From contig OZ253584.1 of assembly GCA_965263165.1 (NCBI GenBank), positions 1,984,001 through 2,048,000 of the forward strand: a DNA stretch of 64,000 nucleotides, written 5' to 3'. Position 1 is the stretch's first letter; each line of letters opens with the position of its first letter. The notes below the pieces were generated by a model, which was not told where the DNA came from, did not search any database, and was given only the letters and a program-made list of their open reading frames with translations. Source of the DNA: SAR202-VII-2 sp965263165 (lineage in GTDB: Bacteria; Chloroflexota; Dehalococcoidia; Lucifugimonadales; SAR202-VII-2). Positions 58,908 to 64,000 of this stretch are shown here, piece by piece. A program made the translations under genes and the position numbers.

Positions 58908-59540
58908 CTAGTCGTAGACTCCCTTGGGCCAGGGTGGTTGGGGGTGTTTGATCTCGCCGATGTAGGGGTGCCGGCCGATGAGGTCCACGAAGCTCTTGAA
59001 CATGCCCACTTCCTCGCCTTCGGGCGGCAGGAGCGTCTTGAGAAATGCGGCGTGGCCGTCTTCGAAGATGAACGTGGGGGTGCCGAAGACGCCGTGCTGT
59101 TCCACGGCCTGCCGATGCTCCTCGGTGATGGTCCGCGTCGTTTCGGGGTCTTCGTAGTCCCTCTCGAACTGGGCCGCGTCGAGGCCTGCGCTGCGGGCTA
59201 CGTTGAAGACCACGTCCCGGTCGTTGAGCTCGGCGCGCTCCTTGTGGCGGGCGTCGAGCATGGCCATGTGGTAGCGGTCAAAGGCGTCGGCGCCCTGTTT
59301 CCGCGCTGCGACGCCGCCGCGGAGAGAGGGAAGGCTTCGCTGCTCGCTTTCCGGCTGCTCCCAAGCCTTCCACTCGGGCCCTTCCTTACTGTTGATCTGC
59401 TGAAGGACGAGGTTCCTCCATTCGACTTCCACCTCCCCGGGGAGCGCCTTCTGAACCCTGTGCAGCCAGACCGCTGCGTTGTACACAAAGGGTCAGGTGT
59501 AGTCGAAGTAGACGACCAGCTTTTCTTTGCCGTCAGCCAT
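58908..59540 (-). CDS. DsbA-family (FrnE-like) oxidoreductase, probable selenoprotein
   Basis: Reading from ATG 59540 (AGGAGG 7 nt upstream) through TGA 59495-59493 gives 210 residues: LVVYFDYT-[U]-PFVYNAAVWL at the position where DsbA/FrnE proteins have YTCPFCY. The TGA therefore replaces the redox Cys at residue 16. The second Cys is Val19, so a mono-Sec site is left. The rest is standard DsbA: FGTPTFIFEDG (cis-Pro loop). A hairpin just after the TGA fits a SECIS. DsbA-like selenoproteins are known from environmental surveys. A short protein from GTG 59486 would lack the active site, which argues for readthrough. Confidence 0.78.
59462..59477 (-). promoter_or_regulatory. SECIS-like hairpin of the DsbA-family gene
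   Basis: GCAGC/GCTGC stem (59477-59473 with 59466-59462) around the loop GGTCTG. The loop begins 20 nt after the UGA, the same spacing as in the DUF3179 gene, and starts with GG. Outer pairing CCCT/AGGG may extend it. Confidence 0.6.
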
Positions 59541-59671
59541 GAGTGCCTCCTGGGGCGCCAATGTGTCCAATCGGGGCCATTGTAGGCTCGACGGGGCGCC
59601 CCGTCAAAGGGCGTGATACCATCGGGAGGTCACAGAATCGGCCCTGCCGAACCCGCTGGCAATACCTTGCG

Positions 59672-60919
59672 ATGAACGCTTCCCTTACTCCACGAAACAT
59701 CCTCGGAAACCTGCCGGCGCGCCTGGGTTCCGCTGTTGACGAGGCTCGCTCCGCGGCATCGGAGCTCGGGGTTGAGGCGCACCTGGTGGGCGGGCCGGTG
59801 CGCGACCTTCTCCTGGGGCGCGAGGTGGTTGACTTGGATCTGATGGTGGTGGGCGATGGGGTTGCGTTCGCCCACGCGCTGGCGGAGCGATTGGGGGGCG
59901 CGGTGGTGGGCGAGTCCCAGTTCGGGACCGCCAAGGTGGAGGCGGCAGGGGTTGCCATTGACGTGGCCAGCGCCCGCAGAGAGCGCTACGAGCGCCCCGG
60001 CGCCTTGCCGTCGGTCGCGCCCGGGAGCGTGGATGACGACCTTGCCCGCCGGGATTTCACCGTCAACGCTATGGCAGTGGCTCTGCACGAGAGGGAGTTC
60101 GGCCTGTTGCTGGACCCTTGCGGCGGGCGGCGGGACATGGCCGCCCGGCTGCTTCGCTCGCTGCACGACGCCAGCTTCCGGGACGACGCCACGCGCATGC
60201 TGCGGGGCGTGCGTTACGCCGTCCGCCTGGGATTTGCGTTCGAGCCGGGAACGGCGGCTCTGGTGAGGAGCGGCGCCGGCTACCTCGACGCTATCAGCGG
60301 GGACCGCCTGCGCAACGAGCTTTACAAAATGCTTGGGGAACCGGACCCGGCGGGGTGCCTGCGGCTGGCGGGCGAATTGGGTCTGCTGCGGGCCATGCAC
60401 CCGGCCTTGGCCGATCACAATGCCATCACCGGCAATGCGGCCAAGGCGGGTATGGTCGGGAGCGAGGCGGCCATGGTGGCGGCGGTGGCCTGGGGCCTCA
60501 GCCCGGAGGAGGCGAAATCGCTGGCTTCCCGGCTGCGGCTGCGCACGGCTGATGCGGCGATGATGGAGGACGTGGCGCGCTTTGCTGAACTCCGCCCGGC
60601 GCTGGCCAGGGAGGGGCTCCGCCCAAGCGAGGCGGTGCGCCTGCTGGACGGGCAGTCGGCGGAGGCGCTTCAGGTGGTGGCGGCGCTGACGGATGACGCA
60701 CAGGTGGAGCGGCTTGTGCGAACCTACCTGGAGGAATGGCACAACGCGCTGCCGCTCCTCACCGGGGATGACCTGCAAGAGTTGGGCGTCTCACCCGGCC
60801 CGGGCATGGGCGTACTGTTGAGTGGACTACGCGACGCCCGCCTCAATGGCGAGGTAGCGACGCGGGAGGATGAGGAGCGGTGGGTGCGGGGGAGGGTTGA
60901 GGGGGACCGGTCGCCATAA
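59672..60919 (+). CDS. CCA-adding / poly(A) polymerase family nucleotidyltransferase
   Basis: 415 residues from ATG 59672. Class II nucleotidyltransferase head with HLVGGPVRDLLLGREVVDLDLMVVG (GG...DxD), then RRDFTVNAMAVAL and the neck region RMLRGVRYAVRLGFAFEPGTAAL. It adds or repairs the 3' CCA of tRNA, or is a related polymerase; tRNA-His here already encodes CCA, so a repair role fits. A non-HD C-terminal helical region follows. Divergent from the DsbA-family operon. Confidence 0.88.
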   Translation: MNASLTPRNILGNLPARLGSAVDEARSAASELGVEAHLVGGPVRDLLLGREVVDLDLMVVGDGVAFAHALAERLGGAVVGESQFGTAKVEAAGVAIDVASARRERYERPGALPSVAPGSVDDDLARRDFTVNAMAVALHEREFGLLLDPCGGRRDMAARLLRSLHDASFRDDATRMLRGVRYAVRLGFAFEPGTAALVRSGAGYLDAISGDRLRNELYKMLGEPDPAGCLRLAGELGLLRAMHPALADHNAITGNAAKAGMVGSEAAMVAAVAWGLSPEEAKSLASRLRLRTADAAMMEDVARFAELRPALAREGLRPSEAVRLLDGQSAEALQVVAALTDDAQVERLVRTYLEEWHNALPLLTGDDLQELGVSPGPGMGVLLSGLRDARLNGEVATREDEERWVRGRVEGDRSP

Positions 60920-60998
60920 GGGGTATGGCGCTAGGGATGCTCTGAACAAGTCGCCAGAGACGCGCCGCGCGCCAACTGCCCGCCGCGACCCCTCCTAC

Positions 60999-61416
60999 TT
61001 GCAAAATACGAACAATTGTGCTATGGTATCGTCAAGATGCTCAAGTGTCGCCATGAAGTGGGCCCCGGCCCGCTTCTCTTCCTTGGGGCCTGCCGCATAA
61101 CGTATGTACTGGGGGAATCCATGGAGAATGCCCCTGTGGCAGAGGGTCTGGGGAACATCCCCCAGACCCACAACCGTCCAAGGAAGGGTGGGACCAGAGG
61201 GAATGCTGTTGTGAAACAAGCTCTTTGGAGCCATACGGCTCCGCGACGGCTCCGCGACGCATCCACGACGGCTCCGCGACGCATCCGCGACAGCTCCACG
61301 ACGCATCCGCGACAGCTCCACGACGCATCCGCGACAGGTTCGCGACGCCTCCACGACGCATCCGTGCCTGCAAACCCCGAGATCCGGCTGACAAACTTAA
61401 CAACATACAATCAAAG
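60999..61416 (+). ncRNA. Dispersed 11-nt-repeat RNA element, copy A4
   Basis: Plus-strand copy. TTGCAA-17 nt-TATGGT (60999-61027), then ATGAAGTGGGC, CCGGCCCGCTTCTCTTCC, CCCCTGTGGCAGAGG and a TGGGACC block. A perfectly phased array follows: eleven 11-nt units at 61237-61357 (GGCTCCGCGAC, GCATCCGCGAC, AGCTCCACGAC and variants). It ends with CGTGCCTGCAAACCCCGA and TACAATCAAAG. The array has been homogenised to a different sequence from A1/A2 (G/C-rich here, T/A-rich there) while keeping the 11-nt period and the G-G-Y-T-C-C-N-N-N-A-C pattern. Confidence 0.65.
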
Positions 61417-61426
61417 GCCTAACCCG

Positions 61427-61446
61427 CCCCCCCCCCCCCCCCCCCC
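61427..61446. repeat. Homopolymer of 20 C
   Basis: A run of 20 cytosines between RNA element A4 and a B-type repeat inside element M2. Such tracts slip during replication and sequencing, so the length is uncertain. Confidence 0.8.
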
Positions 61447-61454
61447 GCCAATCC

Positions 61455-61492
61455 TCCCATCCCTGCCTCGTACTCAAGGGCAGGTTAGGAAG
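61455..61492. repeat. Dispersed short repeat B
   Basis: CCCTGCCTCGTACTCAAGGG followed by CAGGTTAGGAAGCGG. This is the intact form of the repeat interrupted by the IS5-family element at 23138-24328, and it also appears near 5.21, 29.33 and 30.24 kb with CGAGTAC at its centre. Confidence 0.6.
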
Positions 61493-61595
61493 CGGGTCCT
61501 ACCCCTTCTCCTAGCATGGCCTTGCGCGTGAATCGCAGTGCGTCTCCCAAGCTTGTTCAGAGATTCCCTAGGCGAAATCAAGCCAGTCAGACGCG

Positions 61596-62531
61596 TTAGA
61601 AGCGCGAGCGGCCCGCATCGAGCCTGCGCCGATAGAAGAGGTATTGCTGGGCGTAGCCTGCATAGCCGCCGAAGTGCTGGCGCGCCCACGCCTGGATGGC
61701 CTTGTCGGAGAAGGAGGCGCCGTCGAAGTACCATTCCTGGACGGCGCGGCGCACCCAGCGGTCCAGGGGAAAGGCGTCGAGCTTGTCCAGGGAGAAGACG
61801 AGGGCGCAGTCGGCTACCTTCTGGCCCACGCCCTTGAGGGACATCAGCCTGCTTCTCGCCTCATCGGTGGGAAGCGAGCGGAGGCTCTCGATGTCTATTT
61901 CGCCCGAAGCGACGGTCTTTGCCAGCGGGTCGACGTACCTGGCCCGGAACCCGAGCCCAAGCTCCCGCAGCTTCCCTTCCCCCATCTCCGCCAGTGCTTC
62001 CGGCGCGGGCAGTTCGTAGAGACTGCAATCGCCGAGGGTGAGAAGGTTGCCGCAGTGGGCGGCCAGGCTGTTGAGGTTGAGCCGTATCCGCGGGATGTTG
62101 GAGTCGATGGAGCAGACGAAGGAAAGCAGGCACTCCCAGGGGTCCTGGCGCAGCAGCCGCAGGCCGCGGTTGCGTTGCAGCGCCTCGCGGATGTGAGGGT
62201 CGCTGCGGAGATGCCGGAGGACCGTTCGCATGGGGTCGTCCAGGCGGAGGAAGGCATGGACGGCGTCGAGGGCGCCCGCTACGTCTTCCGGGCCGTCCGC
62301 TGCCCCGGAGGCAGTGCGAGGAGGGGATATCGCCCAAGATTCCCGGCGCTTCGGGCCTGCTTCGACCTCGATGCCACTCTCGACCTGGCGGAGGTGGACG
62401 AGCCGCCCGGCGAGGGGGCCGCAGAACCAATCGCCGTGGCGGCGCCAGAGGAATACCTGGCCGCTCTCGATGGTCTTCTCGAGGTCGAGAGGTTGAGCGA
62501 CCGGCAGGAAGCCTACGGCCGCTGAAGCCAT
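61596..62531 (-). CDS. 8-oxoguanine DNA glycosylase (OGG1 type)
   Basis: 311 residues. N-terminal OGG_N domain (residues 1-110: LDLEKTIESGQVFLWRRHGDWFCGPLAGRLV), then a HhH-GPD domain with LLSFVCSIDSNIPRIRLNLNSLA, and the helix-hairpin-helix LMSLKGVGQKVADCALVFSLDKLDAFPLDRWVRR. This carries the catalytic Lys (in GVGQKVADC) and Asp (in PLDRW). It removes 8-oxoG opposite C. It overlaps the helicase gene end by 19 bp, so the two are co-transcribed. Confidence 0.92.
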   Translation of the reverse strand: MASAAVGFLPVAQPLDLEKTIESGQVFLWRRHGDWFCGPLAGRLVHLRQVESGIEVEAGPKRRESWAISPPRTASGAADGPEDVAGALDAVHAFLRLDDPMRTVLRHLRSDPHIREALQRNRGLRLLRQDPWECLLSFVCSIDSNIPRIRLNLNSLAAHCGNLLTLGDCSLYELPAPEALAEMGEGKLRELGLGFRARYVDPLAKTVASGEIDIESLRSLPTDEARSRLMSLKGVGQKVADCALVFSLDKLDAFPLDRWVRRAVQEWYFDGASFSDKAIQAWARQHFGGYAGYAQQYLFYRRRLDAGRSRF

Positions 62532-64000
62532 GCGTGGACCTGACGGCGAAGCTCGGTGATGGGGGCATCGGTGGTGGTGCAGCCGGGGATGGCGTTGATG
62601 AAGGCCTTGCCGTAGCCCCGCGACGAGAGCCGTCGGTCCAGCGCAACGATGACGCCCGCGTCTTCGCGGCTGCGGATGAGGCGGCCAAAACCCTGCCTGA
62701 ACCGGAGGATTGCCTGGGGAACGGCAAATTGGTTGAAGGGGTCATCGAAGTGTTCGGAGCGGGCTGCGAATACGGGGTCGTTTGGAGGGTTGAAGGGGAG
62801 CCGGGCCAGGACCAGCACCTTCAACTGACCGCCCCGTAGGTCCACGCCCTCCCAGAAGCTGGCGGTGCCGAGGAGCACGGCCTTGGGGTCGTCCTGGAAG
62901 CTGCGGAGGAGTTGACGGGGGGCTCCCTCGATGCCCTGGCCGAGGAGTCTGATGCCTGCGGTGCCCAGGGATCCCAGAACGCCGGCATGGGTGGCGCGGA
63001 GGGAATTGTAAGAGGTGAACAGGACCATTATGCGGCCTTCGGCGGCGAGGGCCAGCTCGATTACGGCGTCGTTCAGCGCCTGCTGGTAGGCGGGGTGGCT
63101 GGGCTCGGGCATGTCCTTGGGCACGCCGAACAGCACGGCCTGCTTGTAGTCGAAGGGTGACCCAACGAGCAGTTCGCGGCCGTCATCGATGCCGACGCGG
63201 CTGCGAAAGTAGTCGAACCCGCCGCTGGCGCTGAGTGTGGCGCTTGTCAGCACGACCGACTTCTTTTGGGCGAACAGTCCGTTCTGCAGCGCAGGTCCAA
63301 CCGACAGCGGAGCGGCGTGCATGTCCGCGGCGCCTTCCACGACGGAGGCGGTGAGCCAATAGACCATTTCCTGCTCGGGGTGGATGACGAACTCCAGGGT
63401 GTGGTCCCTCAGGTTGGCGCCCTGTTGCTGGAGGGAGCTTGCTTCCAGCAGCGCCGCGTCCAGGCTGGGAGGGCGGTTGTCGGCGTCGGTTTCGAGGGAG
63501 GCTAGGAACGCGTCCAACTCTTCCAGGACCTCTTGCAGCGAAATGTCGGCGTTCTCCCAGGCGATTTCGACGTCAGCCCAACCGGGCTGGGCTCTTACCG
63601 CACTGGTGACCTGTATCTGCGAGTTGTCGTCCCCGGGTTCGCGGTACTGGAGCATGATGCTGAAGACGACGCGTCGGAACTGCAGCCACATCCGCCGCCA
63701 GTGGAGCGTGTCCTCGGCGAGGCGGGTGAGGAGGGCGTCCATGTCGCGGCGGCGATGGTCGGGCAGCGACGACTGGCGCAAGGCGTGGCGGGCCCTGTCG
63801 ACGAGGCCTCCTGGGCCTGCCAGGCCGTCGACGATGGCTTCAGTTTCCCTGTGAACGATGTTGAATCCGAAGCTGCGGGTGGCCTCTTCCTCCAGGTGGT
63901 GGGCCTCATCGATGACGAGGTAGTCGTATGGAGGGATGGCGCCGCCGCCTCTGGCGAGGTCGGTTAGTAACAGGGAGTGGTTGACGACCAGCAGATGAGC
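62513..64000 (-). CDS. DinG-type ATP-dependent helicase (5' end beyond window)
   Basis: The frame is open to the right edge, giving 495 residues of the C-terminal part. It enters with LVVNHSLLLTDLARGG and the DEAH box DYLVIDEAHHLEEEAT (motif II). Later blocks are VVLTSATLSASGGFDYFRSRVG, IMVLFTSYNSLR, GTASFWEGVDLRG, VLARLPFNPPNDP and RFRQGFGRLIRSREDAG (motif VI). This is the XPD/DinG family of 5'-3' helicases acting in repair and R-loop removal. The Walker A and any Fe-S cysteines lie outside the window. Confidence 0.92.
   Translation of the reverse strand, partial: AHLLVVNHSLLLTDLARGGGAIPPYDYLVIDEAHHLEEEATRSFGFNIVHRETEAIVDGLAGPGGLVDRARHALRQSSLPDHRRRDMDALLTRLAEDTLHWRRMWLQFRRVVFSIMLQYREPGDDNSQIQVTSAVRAQPGWADVEIAWENADISLQEVLEELDAFLASLETDADNRPPSLDAALLEASSLQQQGANLRDHTLEFVIHPEQEMVYWLTASVVEGAADMHAAPLSVGPALQNGLFAQKKSVVLTSATLSASGGFDYFRSRVGIDDGRELLVGSPFDYKQAVLFGVPKDMPEPSHPAYQQALNDAVIELALAAEGRIMVLFTSYNSLRATHAGVLGSLGTAGIRLLGQGIEGAPRQLLRSFQDDPKAVLLGTASFWEGVDLRGGQLKVLVLARLPFNPPNDPVFAARSEHFDDPFNQFAVPQAILRFRQGFGRLIRSREDAGVIVALDRRLSSRGYGKAFINAIPGCTTTDAPITELRRQVHAWLQRP

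Larger units (their letters stand above)
60931..61571. mobile_element. MITE-like element M2 with CTAG-bounded inverted repeats
   Basis: 641 bp. The left end is CTAG then GGATGCTCTGAACAAG (from 60931); the right end is CTTGTTCAGAGATTCC then CTAG (to 61571). The ends are inverted copies like those of M1, again with CTAG on both sides. The interior holds RNA element A4, a 20-C tract and a B-type repeat, and no transposase. Orientation is opposite to M1. Confidence 0.65.

Noticed and set aside
61041..61406. Arg/Ser/Trp-rich open frames through RNA element A4
   Set aside because: They arise from the 11-nt repeat read in three frames. Homologous copies have stops and different frames, so no protein is conserved.

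Overview
This is a GC-rich bacterial chromosome segment. The adjacent TIGR03663 (Agl23-type) and Chlor_Arch_YYY (DUF2298) membrane proteins are typical of Chloroflexota and Archaea. Together with the amidohydrolase paralogs, HemQ, a DUF3179 protein, a fused Sat-CysC and probable selenoproteins, they suggest a Chloroflexota lineage such as Dehalococcoidia/SAR202. That placement is inferred from gene content only.

Layout. 1-780: a C-terminal gene tail and a frameshifted UvrD/AddA helicase remnant. 777-4713: MFS exporter, EVE protein, lipoprotein, nitroreductase. 5277-9120: a leftward sulfate-assimilation operon (tauE-like, cysH, sat-cysC) behind a ~430-nt leader with a sigma70-type promoter, two tandem cysteine-rich leader peptides and an intrinsic terminator. 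9185-17390: hydrolase, three SnoaL-like proteins, VOC protein, amidohydrolase, hydroxyisobutyrate-dehydrogenase-like enzyme and two tandem NMT1-like binding-fold proteins. 18226-28338: hemQ, a DUF3179 gene with an in-frame UGA, MoxR-like ATPase, surface protein, IS5-family element, amidase, cysteine synthase, ABC ATPase. 28339-33245: a repeat-rich accessory zone with a 432-bp ITR insertion, a HIRAN protein, DUF4145, an HNH remnant and a PD-(D/E)XK-like protein. 33435-39079: amidohydrolases, arsM, methyltransferase. 40427-42501: a DarT-like ADP-ribosyltransferase with an ADP-ribosylglycohydrolase. 42833-46245: tRNA-His, ClC channel, FAD oxidoreductase. 46436-52242: an aromatic-catabolism-like operon (Rieske oxygenase, bicupin dioxygenase, Gfo/Idh dehydrogenase, binding lipoprotein, class II aldolase-fold enzyme). 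52252-59540: YYY/Agl23, ftsY, rnc and a DsbA-family gene with an in-frame UGA. 59672-64000: CCA-adding-type nucleotidyltransferase, OGG1-type glycosylase, DinG-type helicase.

Main discoveries. (1) Tandem Cys-rich leader peptides, one with five consecutive Cys codons, ahead of sulfur-assimilation genes point to cysteine-responsive attenuation. (2) Two genes carry an in-frame UGA at the first Cys of a CxxC-type motif. In each, a SECIS-like hairpin follows whose apical loop starts 20 nt after the UGA. (3) A DarT-like toxin is paired with an ARH-type hydrolase carrying a Tudor-like tail instead of a macro-domain DarG. (4) A dispersed family of probable structured RNAs (four full copies and one diverged array) has a conserved promoter-like end and an internal array of 11-nt units; two copies sit inside MITE-like elements with CTAG-bounded inverted repeats. 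(5) A 432-bp ITR element with a 12-bp target duplication sits inside another repeat, and the empty site is visible 1.1 kb away.

Three gene pairs are recent tandem duplications. High GC creates many long spurious antisense frames; these are omitted.
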